A DNA stretch of 64,000 bases, taken from Roseibaca calidilacus. GTDB lineage: Bacteria > Pseudomonadota > Alphaproteobacteria > Rhodobacterales > Rhodobacteraceae. This document shows, piece after piece, positions 36,709-47,159 of this stretch (positions within the stretch are counted from its first letter, which is position 1; every line of letters starts with the position of its first letter). The DNA is taken from assembly GCF_001517585.1 (NCBI RefSeq), contig NZ_FBYC01000004.1:992001-1056000 (forward strand), written 5' to 3'. The translations under genes and the position numbers were made by a program. The notes under the pieces were generated by a model. That model was not told the origin of the DNA and searched no databases. It saw nothing but the letters and a program-made list of their open reading frames with translations.

Positions 36709-36805
36709 CGTTTTTCCCACACTGTTAGTTAACAGGTGACATGTCATCCGGTCGCGCGCTACCGTAGGTTGCGGGCGCGTTCCGTGCCCGGAAGGGAGTA
36801 CAGAC

Positions 36806-38599
36806 ATGACACGACATTACCTGACCCCGGCTTTGGCGGCGCTTGCGCTGGCAAGCCCCAGTTTTGCGCAACAGGCCTCTGACACCATCGTGCCGGAAAT
36901 CGCGACCGATGTTGCCATGGCCTTTTCCGGCCTGTCCGATGCGGGCCAAGCCGCGCTGGCAGCCAAGGCCGCGGGCGATAGCGTGACGGCGGAAAACTGG
37001 ATGGTTGCCGCCGCGAACCCCTTGGCGGTGGAAGCGGGTGCAAAGGTGCTTCGCGCGGGCGGCACGGCAGCGGATGCCATGGTCGCCGTGCAAGCCGTGC
37101 TGGGGCTGGTAGAGCCGCAATCCTCTGGGCTGGGCGGCGGCGCATTTCTTGTCTGGTATGACGCAGAGACAGGCGAAGTTACAACGCTGGACGGGCGCGA
37201 AACCGCGCCCTTGGCCGCCGATCCGCGCTATTTTCAGGATGCAGCGGGCGAGCCGCTGGATTTCGGCACGGCAGTTGTGTCGGGCCGGTCGGTCGGCACA
37301 CCGGGCACGCCGCGCCTGATGGAGGACGCGCATCGCCGCTGGGGCCGCACCAACTGGGCCGGACTGTTTGATGATGCGATTGCACTGGCCGAAGAGGGCT
37401 TCACCGTTTCGCCGCGCATGGCGGATTCGGTTGCGGGCGCGGCAGATTCCTTGGCGGTCTTCCCCGACACAGCCGCCTATTTCTTGCCCGATGGCGCGCC
37501 GGTCGCCGCAGGTGACACGCTGGTGAATGCCGACTACGCCGACACGCTGCGCCAGATCGCAACGCAGGGCACGCAGGCCTTCTATACCGGCGACATTGCC
37601 GCCGATATTGTTGCAGCCACACGCACCGACGCCCTGCCCGGCCTGCTGTCGCTGACCGACTTGGCCCGCTACCGGGTGATAGAGCGCCCGGCGGTCTGCT
37701 ACACCTATCGGGGCCGCGATGTCTGCGGGATGGGGCCGCCCTCGTCAGGCGCGGTGGCAGTGTCGCAAATCCTTGGCATGTTGGAAAATTTCGACCTGCC
37801 CGCCATGGACCCGCAGGCGGTGGAAACCCGCCGCCTGATGGGCGATGCCACGCGGTTGGCCTTTGCCGACCGGGGCCGCTACCTGGCCGATAGCGATTTC
37901 GTGCCGGTGCCGGTCAAAGGGCTGACCGACCGGGCCTATCTGGCCGCGCGCGCCGACTTGTTGCGCGGGGATGATGCCTTGCCCGAAGTCGCACCCGGAG
38001 AGCCAAGCTGGGACCATGCTATTCGCTGGGGGGATGATACCAGCGTGGAGCGGCCCGCGACATCGCATATCTCGATTGTCGATGGCGAGGGCAATGTGCT
38101 GTCCATGACCACCACGATCGAAAGCGGGTTTGGCTCGCGCCTGTTCACGCGCGGCTTTCTGCTGAACAATGAATTGACCGATTTCTCGTTCCGCAGCCAT
38201 GCGGGCGGCTATCCCATTGCCAACCGGGTGGAACCGGGCAAGCGCCCGCGCTCCAGCATGTCGCCCACAATCGTGTTGCAAGATGGTGCGCCGGTTCTGG
38301 CCATCGGCAGCCCCGGCGGGGCCACGATCATCGGCTTTACCGCGCAGGCGATTATCGCGCATTTGGATTGGGGGATGGATGTGCAAGCGGCCGTGTCGAT
38401 GCCGCATCTGGTCAACAGCTTTGGCACCTATGCGCTGGAACAGGGCACTTGGGCGGAAGACCTGGACGGCCCGCTGCAAGAGATGGGCTTTCAGACGCGC
38501 GTGATGGCGCTGACCTCTGGCCTGCAAGCGATTGCAATCGGCGAGGGTTTGCGCGGCGGGGCAGACCCGCGCCGTGAAGGCATCGCGCTGGGCGAGTGA
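36806..38599 (+). CDS. ggt: Gamma-glutamyltransferase
   Basis: A 597-residue periplasmic enzyme that hydrolyses glutathione and transfers its glutamyl group. A signal peptide ends with ASPSFAQ. The autoprocessing nucleophile is Thr419 in PATSHISIVD, and the small subunit continues GNVLSMTTTIESGFGS. The conserved RPRSSMSPTIV motif lies downstream. The start follows GAAGGGAG. Convergent with a cytochrome gene. The presence of chaC at 48.2 kb gives a second glutathione-degrading activity, in the cytoplasm. Confidence 0.92.
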   Translation: MTRHYLTPALAALALASPSFAQQASDTIVPEIATDVAMAFSGLSDAGQAALAAKAAGDSVTAENWMVAAANPLAVEAGAKVLRAGGTAADAMVAVQAVLGLVEPQSSGLGGGAFLVWYDAETGEVTTLDGRETAPLAADPRYFQDAAGEPLDFGTAVVSGRSVGTPGTPRLMEDAHRRWGRTNWAGLFDDAIALAEEGFTVSPRMADSVAGAADSLAVFPDTAAYFLPDGAPVAAGDTLVNADYADTLRQIATQGTQAFYTGDIAADIVAATRTDALPGLLSLTDLARYRVIERPAVCYTYRGRDVCGMGPPSSGAVAVSQILGMLENFDLPAMDPQAVETRRLMGDATRLAFADRGRYLADSDFVPVPVKGLTDRAYLAARADLLRGDDALPEVAPGEPSWDHAIRWGDDTSVERPATSHISIVDGEGNVLSMTTTIESGFGSRLFTRGFLLNNELTDFSFRSHAGGYPIANRVEPGKRPRSSMSPTIVLQDGAPVLAIGSPGGATIIGFTAQAIIAHLDWGMDVQAAVSMPHLVNSFGTYALEQGTWAEDLDGPLQEMGFQTRVMALTSGLQAIAIGEGLRGGADPRREGIALGE

Positions 38600-38623
38600 C
38601 CGCCGCTTTGCGCGCACAACCTT

Positions 38624-38646
38624 CGGGCAGGCCAAGCGCCTGCCCG
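38624..38646 (+). terminator. Hairpin between convergent ggt and cytochrome genes
   Basis: A perfect 8-base stem (CGGGCAGG at 38624-38631, CCTGCCCG at 38639-38646) with a 7-base loop, followed on the plus strand by TTT only. It lies 25 bases after the ggt stop and is a probable terminator. Confidence 0.5.
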
Positions 38647-38652
38647 TTTGCG

Positions 38653-39051
38653 TTATTGCGAAACCTCTTGCAGCCACTCATACAGCGCCGCGCCATCGCC
38701 GCGCAGTGCCACATGCATGCCGCTTTCAAGGCCGCTATCCCCCGTCAAGCGTTGCAAAAATTCGTCCGGCCCGGCCAGATAAGCGTTGAAATTTTCAAGC
38801 GTCCAGCGCGCGCCGGTTTGGGCGGCGGCCAGCAACCCGTCGGAATACAGGCGGAAATCGGCGTCACCGGCCAGCGCACGCCCGGCCACACCATATAGGT
38901 TCGGCCCAGCCCGCCCGCCCCGCGCCACCACCGTGCCGTCGGGGGCTTGCACTTGGTGGCAGGTGCGGCAATCGGGCCATTGCGGATCGCTGGCTTGGGC
39001 GGCAGAAGCAATGCCAAGGCATGCTGCGGCCAGAAAAAACGGTTTCATCAT
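38653..39051 (-). CDS. c-type cytochrome
   Basis: A 132-residue exported monoheme cytochrome. The signal peptide ends SAAQA at residue 20; the heme motif CRTCH is at 28-32. A methionine in ESGMHVAL (about 112) is a candidate axial ligand. GRAGPNLYGVAGRALA is like class I cytochromes of the cytochrome c2/c-556 region. AAGGGG precedes the start. It ends opposite ggt. Its redox partner is unknown; the neighbouring ABC-2 permease is not an obvious one. Confidence 0.85.
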   Translation of the reverse strand: MMKPFFLAAACLGIASAAQASDPQWPDCRTCHQVQAPDGTVVARGGRAGPNLYGVAGRALAGDADFRLYSDGLLAAAQTGARWTLENFNAYLAGPDEFLQRLTGDSGLESGMHVALRGDGAALYEWLQEVSQ

Positions 39052-39106
39052 ATGTTCAGACCCCTTTCGAACAGGGTATCATGCCCCTAATTGCGTGCAA
39101 GCGCGA

Positions 39107-39949
39107 TCATGGTTTCAACCGGTAGCCGGTGCGCAGCCAGTGCCAGCACAGTGCCGACACCGCCACCAATGCCGCCAACACCACCGCCAGCCCCAACCAA
39201 GGCGACGCATCGGATTGCCCGATCATCCCATAGCGCGCCCCGTCTATCAGGTAGAAGACCGGGTTCACGCGGCTAAGCGCCGCCATGAAGGGCGGCAGCG
39301 CCGAGATGGAATAGAAGGTGCCCGACAAGAACGACAGCGGCACCACGATGAAATTGGTAATCGCTGCGATCTGGTCGAACTTGTTCGACAAGATGCCGGC
39401 CGCGATCCCGATGGCCGACAGCAGCGCAGCGCCCAGCGTGACAAAGACCAGCAGCCAGACCGAATGGGCCACACCCTGCCCCAGCACCAGCGCTTCGGCA
39501 GCAAGAATGACCACCCCCACCATCAGACCGCGCGCCACGCCGCCCGCCATATAGCCCAGCACCAGTTCCCCGCCCGACAGCGGCGGCATCAGCGTATCGA
39601 CGATATTGCCCTGCACTTTCGAGATGACGATGGAGGACGAGGTGTTGGCGAAGGCGTTCTGGATAATGGTCATCATCAGGATGCCGGGCGCAAGGAAGGT
39701 GACAAAGCTAACCCCCATCACCTCTCCGCGCATGGGGCCGATGGCCAGCGTGAACACCGCCAGAAACAGCCCTGCTGTGACCAAGGGGGCCGCCAGAGTC
39801 TGCGTCCAAACCACCAAAAAGCGCATGACCTCGCGCTTGGCCAGTGCGCCCAGCCCCAGCCAATTGACCCGCCCGAACCGCCGCGCGCCTATGTCGCGGA
39901 ACCCTGCCATATCCATTTTCATCCCCATATTCGTCTGCTCTGCCGCCAA
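39107..39949 (-). CDS. ABC-2 type transporter permease
   Basis: A 280-residue protein with six hydrophobic segments in the ABC-2 arrangement. The exporter motif is seen in QGNIVDTLMPPLSGGELVLG and GILSNKFDQIAAITNFIVV, like YadH/NodJ-type permeases. These work with a separate ATPase for drug, polysaccharide or lipid export. No ATPase gene is adjacent, so the partner would be encoded elsewhere. Several in-frame ATG codons exist at the start (residues 1, 2, 8, 10, 12). Confidence 0.85.
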   Translation of the reverse strand: MAAEQTNMGMKMDMAGFRDIGARRFGRVNWLGLGALAKREVMRFLVVWTQTLAAPLVTAGLFLAVFTLAIGPMRGEVMGVSFVTFLAPGILMMTIIQNAFANTSSSIVISKVQGNIVDTLMPPLSGGELVLGYMAGGVARGLMVGVVILAAEALVLGQGVAHSVWLLVFVTLGAALLSAIGIAAGILSNKFDQIAAITNFIVVPLSFLSGTFYSISALPPFMAALSRVNPVFYLIDGARYGMIGQSDASPWLGLAVVLAALVAVSALCWHWLRTGYRLKP

Positions 39950-40042
39950 GCGTGTCGTTCCTGCATTGTAATTAAGCCCTGCGGCTTGTATTTCACCCCT
40001 CTGTCCCTAATCTTGGGGCAATGCAATTCCAAGGGGTCTGCC

Positions 40043-40663
40043 ATGTCATGGACCGATGAGCGGGTCGAGCTGCTAAAGAAAATGTGGAACGAGGGGCATT
40101 CGGCCTCGACCATCGCCAAGGAACTGGGCGGTGTGACGCGCAATGCGGTGATCGGCAAGGTCCATCGGCTGGGCCTGTCGAACCGGAACGGGCCGGAAAC
40201 GGCCGCAGATCCTGCGCCTGCCGAACCCTCGGCCCCGAAAGTGCCCGAACCCGCCGCCCCCGTGGTCGATCTTGCGCAGGTCAAGGCAGAACGCGCCAAG
40301 CCCAAACCCGCCCCCGCGCCAGAGCCCGCACCGCAAGCCGCGCCCGAACCGGCAGATGAAGCGCCCGAACCCGCCTATATGCCCAAACCGATCATTCCGG
40401 CCGGGCAGCCCTTGCCCCCGCAACCCTCTGCGAATGAAATAGACCCAGAGGCGCTGGCAAATGTCCGCGAGGTCGAGAAGACGGCGATGAAATTGTCGCT
40501 TCTGGAACTGACAGAGCGGACCTGCAAATGGCCCATCGGTGATCCGGCTACGAGCGAATTCTGGTTCTGCGGCCTGCCCGTAAAACCCGGCAAGCCCTAT
40601 TGCGAAGCGCATGTCGCCGTCGCCTTTCAACCCATGAGCACGCGGCGCGACCGCAAACGCTAA
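40043..40663 (+). CDS. gcrA: Cell cycle regulator GcrA
   Basis: A 206-residue alphaproteobacterial regulator. Residues 1-45 form the DNA-binding helix-turn-helix (WTDERVELLKKMWNEGHS, then TRNAVIGKVHRLGL), which in Caulobacter recognises CcrM-methylated GANTC sites and contacts sigma-70. A Pro/Ala-rich linker (55-130) leads to the C-terminal sigma-binding region CKWPIGDP with FCGLPV and PYCEAH. The start at 40043 follows AAGGGG. It is a strong marker for Alphaproteobacteria. Confidence 0.93.
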   Translation: MSWTDERVELLKKMWNEGHSASTIAKELGGVTRNAVIGKVHRLGLSNRNGPETAADPAPAEPSAPKVPEPAAPVVDLAQVKAERAKPKPAPAPEPAPQAAPEPADEAPEPAYMPKPIIPAGQPLPPQPSANEIDPEALANVREVEKTAMKLSLLELTERTCKWPIGDPATSEFWFCGLPVKPGKPYCEAHVAVAFQPMSTRRDRKR

Positions 40664-40840
40664 GGCAAAGGCACTGGGCGCGGTCGTGTTCTTGGCAAGA
40701 CCCGATCGCCGCGCCACCCTTCCCCGTGCAAGAGGCGCGCGCAAAGCTTGGCGGGTGCGACTGAGCCTGCGCCTTGCGGATGTGACGCTGGGCATTTCTG
40801 CACTACCTGTGCCTGACCCAACATAGGCATAGGAGAGACC

Positions 40841-41575
40841 ATGAAACATTCGCTGATCTTTGCCCCGGCATTGCTGGCGCTTCTGGGCGGCCCAGCCCTT
40901 GCAGACCCCATGGTCTACACTCATGGCGACACCAATTTCGAAGCCTATGTCGCCACGCCCGATGGCACCCCACGCGGCACCGTGCTGCTGGTGCATGACT
41001 GGGACGGGCTGACCGAACATGAACGCGCGCAGGCCGATGCGCTTGCGGCGGACGGTTATCTGGCCGTGGCGCTGGACCTGTTTGGCACCAATGCGACACT
41101 GGACAGCATGGATGATTACCGCCGCGAAACCGGCGCGCTTTATGCCGACCGCGACGAATTCCGCGCGCGGATGATGGCGGGCGCAGAGGCTGCGCGTGCC
41201 CTAGACGGCGCGGGCCAGATGGTGATCGCAGGCTATTGCTTTGGCGGGGCTGCGGCGCTGGAAGCCGCGCGCGCAGGCATGGATATGGCGGGTTTCGTCA
41301 GCTTCCATGGCGGGCTGGAAACACCAGAGGGGCAGGATTACAGCGCCACCCCTGCGCCGGTAATGGTGCTGCATGGCTCTGCCGATCCGGTCTCTGGCAT
41401 GGCCGAACTGGCCACGTTGATGGATGAACTGCAAGCCGCAGAAGTGCCGCATGAAGCGCGCATCTTCGGCGGTGCGCGGCATTCCTTTACCGTGCCCGGC
41501 TCGCGCGATTTTGACGAAACGGCGAATGCCGGCGCGCAAGCCGCCTTTCGCGAGTTTCTGGATGCGCGGTTCTGA
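40841..41575 (+). CDS. Exported dienelactone hydrolase family protein
   Basis: A 244-residue protein with a signal peptide (LLALLGGPALAD). The dienelactone hydrolase triad is seen as the cysteine in GYCFGGAA, the aspartate in GSADPVSG and the histidine in GGARHSFTVP. The cytosolic homologues open dienelactones in chlorocatechol breakdown; the exported form suggests a periplasmic esterase or lactonase. AGGAGAG precedes the ATG. A strong hairpin follows. Confidence 0.85.
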   Translation: MKHSLIFAPALLALLGGPALADPMVYTHGDTNFEAYVATPDGTPRGTVLLVHDWDGLTEHERAQADALAADGYLAVALDLFGTNATLDSMDDYRRETGALYADRDEFRARMMAGAEAARALDGAGQMVIAGYCFGGAAALEAARAGMDMAGFVSFHGGLETPEGQDYSATPAPVMVLHGSADPVSGMAELATLMDELQAAEVPHEARIFGGARHSFTVPGSRDFDETANAGAQAAFREFLDARF

Positions 41576-41583
41576 CAGTCTCG

Positions 41584-41605
41584 GGGTGCGTGGTCGCACG
41601 CACCC
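41584..41605. terminator. Bidirectional hairpin between convergent genes
   Basis: A perfect 9-base stem (GGGTGCGTG at 41584-41592, CACGCACCC at 41597-41605) with loop GTCG. It occupies the 35-base gap between the dienelactone hydrolase and ALDH16 stops. No T-run on either side. Confidence 0.5.
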
Positions 41606-41610
41606 TACCC

Positions 41611-43893
41611 TTAAGCGCCGTACGGCACCCAGATGGTCTTGATCTGCACCATGGCCTCTAGCCAGTCGCGGCCCTGACCCGTCGGCGCGTGCCAGACGGG
41701 TTTCAGATTGCCCGCGCTCTCGGCCTCGATCAACTGCGCCACGCTGGGTTGCGCGCAGGCCAAGGCGGCAACATCATCATGGCCAGCCAGCGTTTTGGCC
41801 AATTCGGCCACTGGCCCTGACACAATATTGACCACCCCGCCGGGGACGTCCGACGCGCCCAGCATTGGCCCCAGTTCCAGCGCCGCCAAGGGGTTGGCTT
41901 GCGAGGGCACGACCACAACCCGGTTGCCCATGGCAATCGCAGGCAGGATCAGCGAGAGCGCGCCCAAAAGCGGCGCTTCTTCAGCGCAGATCAGGCCCAT
42001 CACGCCAAAGGCCTCGCGCATGGCCAGTGTCACATGCGCGCTTTGCGTGTTGTGCACCGCGCCCGACAGCTTGTCGGCCCATGCGGCATAGTAAAGCGTG
42101 CGGGCAATGCTGGCATCGATTTCCGCCATTGGCACCAGCGCCGCCAATCCATCTCGGTGGTGATCCAGCGTTTCGGCCAGAAAATACAGCACCTGCGCGC
42201 GCTGATGCCCGCTCATCCGGGTCCAGCCGCTCGCCTTGTGCGCGGCTTCCACGGCGTTGCGAATGTCCTTGCGGTTGCCCAAAGGCGCATGGCCAAGGCG
42301 CGTGTCATCGCGCAGCACCGACCAGCTTGCGCCGCCATCCGCGCGCTTTTGCGCGCCGCCGATATATAGCTTGTGGGTGCGGTCCAACCCCTCGGGCGCG
42401 CCTGTGCCCGGAAGCGGGTCAATCGTGCCGGGGGCGGCCCCTTGCGCGGCATCGTTTTTGCGCAAATAAGCGGCCATCCCCTCGCGCGCGCCTTCGCGGC
42501 CAAAACCGGATGCGCGCATCCCCCCGAAAGGCGCGTTCGCGTCGAACATATTGGTGGCGTTGATCCAGACAACCCCCGCCTTCACCTGTGCGGCCATATC
42601 CATGGCGACGGTCAGGTTTTCCGACCAGATGCTGGCTGCCAACCCGTAGCGGGTGGCATTGGCCAGTTCAATCGCCTCTGGCGGGGTGCGAAAGGTTTGA
42701 AGCGTGACCACAGGCCCAAAGATTTCTTCGCTTGCACAAGGGTTTGCGGGCGACACCTGATCTAGCAGGATCGGCGGGCAAAAGCAGCCTTCGGGGGCGG
42801 TCCCTTCATGCGCGACAGCCCCTGCCGCCACACCTTGCGCCACCAGATCACGGATGCGCGCCAGTTGGGCCGTGTTCACAATCGCGCCGATATCGGTCGA
42901 TTTATCCAGCGGGTCGCCCACGCGCAGCGTTTTCATTCGGGAAATCAGGCGCTTGCGAAACATCTCTGCCACGCTTTCGGCCACCAGAATGCGCGTGCCT
43001 GCGCAGCACACCTCGCCTTGGTTGAACCAGACCGCATCAACCACGCCTTCGACAGCGGCATCCAAATCGGCATCGCCCATCACGATAAAGGGCGATTTGC
43101 CACCCAATTCCAGCGTCAGCGCGCGGCCCTTGCCAGCGGTCGCACGGCGGATGATCTGCCCCACTTCGGTCGAGCCGGTGAAGGCTATTTTATCGACGCC
43201 GTCATGCGCCACCAAGGCCGCGCCCGTCGCCCCGTCGCCGGTGATAATGTTTACAACACCCGGCGGCACGCCTGCTTCCAAGCATATTTCGGCAAATAAC
43301 AGCGCGGTCAGCGGTGTATCTTCTGCCGGTTTCAGCACCACTGTATTGCCTGCGGCCAAAGCGGGCGCCACTTTCCACGCCAGCATCAGCAGCGGAAAAT
43401 TCCACGGAATGATCTGCCCGCAAACACCATGCGCGCGGGCATTGGGGAATTCATCGGCCAGCAGCGTCGCCCAGCCCGCATGGTGGGTGAAATGCCGCGA
43501 AACCAAGGGCAGGTCGATATCGCGCGATTCCCGAATGGGTTTGCCATTGTCGAGCGACTCGAGCACCGCAAACAAGCGTTCACGCTTCTGGATTTGCCGC
43601 GCCAGTGCATAAAGCACGCGGGCGCGCAGGGCGGCGTCAGCCTCCCAAGCCGGATGTGCGGCGCGCGCAGCTTGAACGGCGGCGTCCACATCGGCCGCGC
43701 CCGCCTGTGTGACCTGCGCAAGCACCACATCGCGCGCGGGGTCGCGCACATCGAACAGCGTGCCCGGCGCGGTAAAGCTGCCACCGATGAACAGGCCAAA
43801 CGGGCCGCGCGCAAGCCAGTCGCGGGCTGCAGACGTGCTTTCAGGGGCGGGACCATAGGCCATGGTTTCCAGAATCTCCGCAATCTGTGTCAT
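41611..43893 (-). CDS. ALDH16-type double-domain aldehyde dehydrogenase
   Basis: A 760-residue fusion. Domain 1 (about 1-490) is a complete aldehyde dehydrogenase with FTGSTEVG, the general base in LELGGKSPF (about 262) and the nucleophile in NQGEVCCAGTR (about 296). Domain 2 (about 500-760) repeats the Rossmann part (VMGLICAEEAPLLGALS) but lacks the catalytic cysteine region. This is the ALDH16 layout, of which a bacterial member from Loktanella, also Rhodobacteraceae, has a known structure. It lies 9 bases after deoC, so it may oxidise acetaldehyde made by DeoC. AAGGA precedes the third ATG of a triplet, chosen as start. Confidence 0.88.
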   Translation of the reverse strand: MTQIAEILETMAYGPAPESTSAARDWLARGPFGLFIGGSFTAPGTLFDVRDPARDVVLAQVTQAGAADVDAAVQAARAAHPAWEADAALRARVLYALARQIQKRERLFAVLESLDNGKPIRESRDIDLPLVSRHFTHHAGWATLLADEFPNARAHGVCGQIIPWNFPLLMLAWKVAPALAAGNTVVLKPAEDTPLTALLFAEICLEAGVPPGVVNIITGDGATGAALVAHDGVDKIAFTGSTEVGQIIRRATAGKGRALTLELGGKSPFIVMGDADLDAAVEGVVDAVWFNQGEVCCAGTRILVAESVAEMFRKRLISRMKTLRVGDPLDKSTDIGAIVNTAQLARIRDLVAQGVAAGAVAHEGTAPEGCFCPPILLDQVSPANPCASEEIFGPVVTLQTFRTPPEAIELANATRYGLAASIWSENLTVAMDMAAQVKAGVVWINATNMFDANAPFGGMRASGFGREGAREGMAAYLRKNDAAQGAAPGTIDPLPGTGAPEGLDRTHKLYIGGAQKRADGGASWSVLRDDTRLGHAPLGNRKDIRNAVEAAHKASGWTRMSGHQRAQVLYFLAETLDHHRDGLAALVPMAEIDASIARTLYYAAWADKLSGAVHNTQSAHVTLAMREAFGVMGLICAEEAPLLGALSLILPAIAMGNRVVVVPSQANPLAALELGPMLGASDVPGGVVNIVSGPVAELAKTLAGHDDVAALACAQPSVAQLIEAESAGNLKPVWHAPTGQGRDWLEAMVQIKTIWVPYGA

Positions 43894-43902
43894 CATCATT
43901 CC

Positions 43903-44868
43903 TTAGGCCAGCGCGTGGCGGTGGCTGGCGGCGTAGCGCCCGGTGACATGGTGCTCTAGCTGGCGCTCTATATCGGCCAGCATAGACGAGGCGCCCAAAC
44001 GAAACAGCCCCGGGCGCAGCCAGTCGCGGCCCAGTTCCTCGGCCATCAGCACTTGCCAGTTCAGCGCATCCTTGGCGGTTTTCATGCCGCCTGCGGGCTT
44101 GAAACCCACGATGTTGCCCGTCGCCGCGCGGTGGTCGCGGATCGCGCGGCACATGGTCAGGCCCACGGGCAAGGTCGCGTTCACGCCTTCTTTCCCGGTC
44201 GAGGTTTTGATGAAATCGGCCCCCGCCTGCATGGCGACCATGGACGCGGCATAGACATTGCTCAGCGTGACAAGATCGCCCGTGGCAAGGATGGCTTTCA
44301 TATGGGCGGTCCCGCAGGCCGCGCGCATGGCGGCGATTTCGTCGTAAAGCGCGGCCCAATCGCCCCCCAGCACATGCGCGCGGGTGATGACAATGTCGAT
44401 TTCCTGCGCGCCTTGGTCCACGGCATAGCGAATTTCCGCCAGCCGCAGGTCCAACGGCATCAGCCCCGCCGGAAAACCCGTGGCAACCGATGCCACTGGA
44501 ATGCCCGTGCCATCCAGCGCGCGCACCGCCGCGCCGACCATGGTGGGGTAAACGCAGACCGCGCCGGTGGTGGGCATATCCACCAGCCCCAGCCCCGCCA
44601 CGATATGATCGGCCAAGGGGCGGCGCGCCTTGGCGCATAGGCGGCGCACGCGATCTTCGGTGTCATCCCCTGCCAGCGTGGTCAGGTCCATGCAGGCAAT
44701 CGCGTTCAGCAACCATGCGGCCTGATGCGCGCCCTTGATCGACCGGCGCGCCACAAGCGATGCTGCGCGCCGCTCTGCCGCAGGCCGGTTGACGGCATGG
44801 AACGCGCCCGTATCAAGCGCGGTGGCGGGGTTTGTCGGGTGGTTCAGGATGGGGTCTGGCTGTGTCAT
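43903..44868 (-). CDS. deoC: Deoxyribose-phosphate aldolase
   Basis: A 321-residue DeoC. It cleaves 2-deoxyribose-5-phosphate to glyceraldehyde-3-phosphate and acetaldehyde through a Schiff base. The catalytic lysine is in DFIKTSTGKEG and a second conserved lysine in VGFKPAGGMKT. The N-terminal 60 residues are longer than in the E. coli enzyme, as in eukaryotic-type DeoC. The ATG at 44868 was preferred; 26 upstream residues look non-coding. It is followed directly by ALDH16. Confidence 0.9.
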   Translation of the reverse strand: MTQPDPILNHPTNPATALDTGAFHAVNRPAAERRAASLVARRSIKGAHQAAWLLNAIACMDLTTLAGDDTEDRVRRLCAKARRPLADHIVAGLGLVDMPTTGAVCVYPTMVGAAVRALDGTGIPVASVATGFPAGLMPLDLRLAEIRYAVDQGAQEIDIVITRAHVLGGDWAALYDEIAAMRAACGTAHMKAILATGDLVTLSNVYAASMVAMQAGADFIKTSTGKEGVNATLPVGLTMCRAIRDHRAATGNIVGFKPAGGMKTAKDALNWQVLMAEELGRDWLRPGLFRLGASSMLADIERQLEHHVTGRYAASHRHALA

Positions 44869-44998
44869 GGCGCTACTATGGCCGCGCAAACCGGGCCGGG
44901 CAATGGCCTTTTGACGGGGCGGCAGGCAGTTGACCTTCGGGAACAATCGTCATATCCGACAAGGGCGCTAGGGTTTGTCCTAGCAAGGAGTGTGCGCC

Positions 44999-46087
<1,089 letters not shown>

Positions 46088-46149
46088 GGCTTTCCTTCCC
46101 GGTTCAGGCGGTATAAAGCCCGGCCAACCCAGATACCGGAGCGGACAAA

Positions 46150-46944
46150 ATGCAAGGCAGCGCCAATCTCAACGTCATGATTCAAGCCGCGCGCAAGGCT
46201 GGGCGCTTGCTGGTCAAGGATTTCCGCGAAGTTGAGAACCTGCAAGTGTCGTCCAAATCGGCGGGCGATTTCGTCAGCCGCGCCGATATTGCCGCAGAGG
46301 CCGCGATCCGCGAAATCCTGACCGAAGCGCGCCCGAATTACGGCTGGCTGGGCGAAGAGTCGGCCCCGGTCGAGGGCAAGGACCCAACCCGCCGCTGGAT
46401 CGTGGACCCGTTGGACGGCACCACCAATTTCCTGCACGGGATGCCGCATTGGGCCGTGTCCATCGCGCTGGAATTCAAGGGCGAAATCGTCGCGGGCGTT
46501 ATCTTCGACCCGGCCAAGGATGAAATGTTCATCGCCGAAAAAGGCATGGGCGCCTTCATGAATGGCACACGGTTGCGCGTGTCAAACCGCAACACCCTGT
46601 CAGAATGCGTGTTTGCCACCGGCGTGCCTTTTGGCGCCAAGCGCACCCTGCCCGCCATGCTGCACGATCTGGCGCAACTTATGCCCGCCTGCGCCGGTGT
46701 GCGCCGCTGGGGGGCAGCGGCGCTTGATCTGGCCTATGTGGCCGCCGGGCGTTACGATGGGTTCTGGGAGCGTGAATTGCAGCCATGGGACATCGCCGCC
46801 GGGCTTGTGCTGGTGCGCGAGGCGGGCGGCTTTACCGGCCCGATCCGCGAGGGCGAGGGCATTTTCGAGCGTGGCGAGATCATCGCCGCCAATGCCGAGA
46901 TATTCGACAAATTCGCCAAGATCATCCGCACGCGACCCGCGTGA
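46150..46944 (+). CDS. suhB: Inositol monophosphatase family protein, SuhB-like
   Basis: A 264-residue Mg-dependent phosphatase. Metal-binding GEESAP, IVDPLDGTTNFLHG and WDIAAGLVLVREAGG motifs are all present. SuhB dephosphorylates inositol phosphates and in E. coli also binds RNA polymerase in rRNA antitermination; only the family is certain here. It follows the ABC ATPase by 62 bases. Downstream of its stop the base composition falls, marking the start of the AT-rich patch. Confidence 0.9.
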   Translation: MQGSANLNVMIQAARKAGRLLVKDFREVENLQVSSKSAGDFVSRADIAAEAAIREILTEARPNYGWLGEESAPVEGKDPTRRWIVDPLDGTTNFLHGMPHWAVSIALEFKGEIVAGVIFDPAKDEMFIAEKGMGAFMNGTRLRVSNRNTLSECVFATGVPFGAKRTLPAMLHDLAQLMPACAGVRRWGAAALDLAYVAAGRYDGFWERELQPWDIAAGLVLVREAGGFTGPIREGEGIFERGEIIAANAEIFDKFAKIIRTRPA

Positions 46945-47098
46945 CGCGGGCTTGGGCGTCGCGATAAACGGTGCAATACGCACACGACAAAATGCTCTGG
47001 TCGGCGGCTATACAGACAAAGCGGCCGATCAGCCAATGACCACACTCGTGGCGCAAAGGGTGCGTCACGTACATTGCTGCCAACCTAGGAGCTGAAGA

Positions 47099-47138
47099 GA
47101 CGGACGAAAGGGACGATCACATTCCTGATACGTCCGTC
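47099..47138. repeat. Inverted repeat (long-loop hairpin)
   Basis: GACGGACG at 47099-47106 and CGTCCGTC at 47131-47138 form a perfect 8-base stem around 24 bases. It lies 21 bases downstream of the stop of the small gene at 47160-47348, so it may end that transcript although no T-run follows. The remaining sequence from 46945 to 47098 shows no gene. Confidence 0.4.
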
Positions 47139-47159
47139 GGGAAGTGTTCCAGCTATTTA

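Noticed and set aside
38786-40042. N-terminal extension of the gcrA frame by more than 400 codons
   Set aside because: It runs antisense through the cytochrome and ABC-2 permease genes; the GcrA start MSWTDERV has its own ribosome site.
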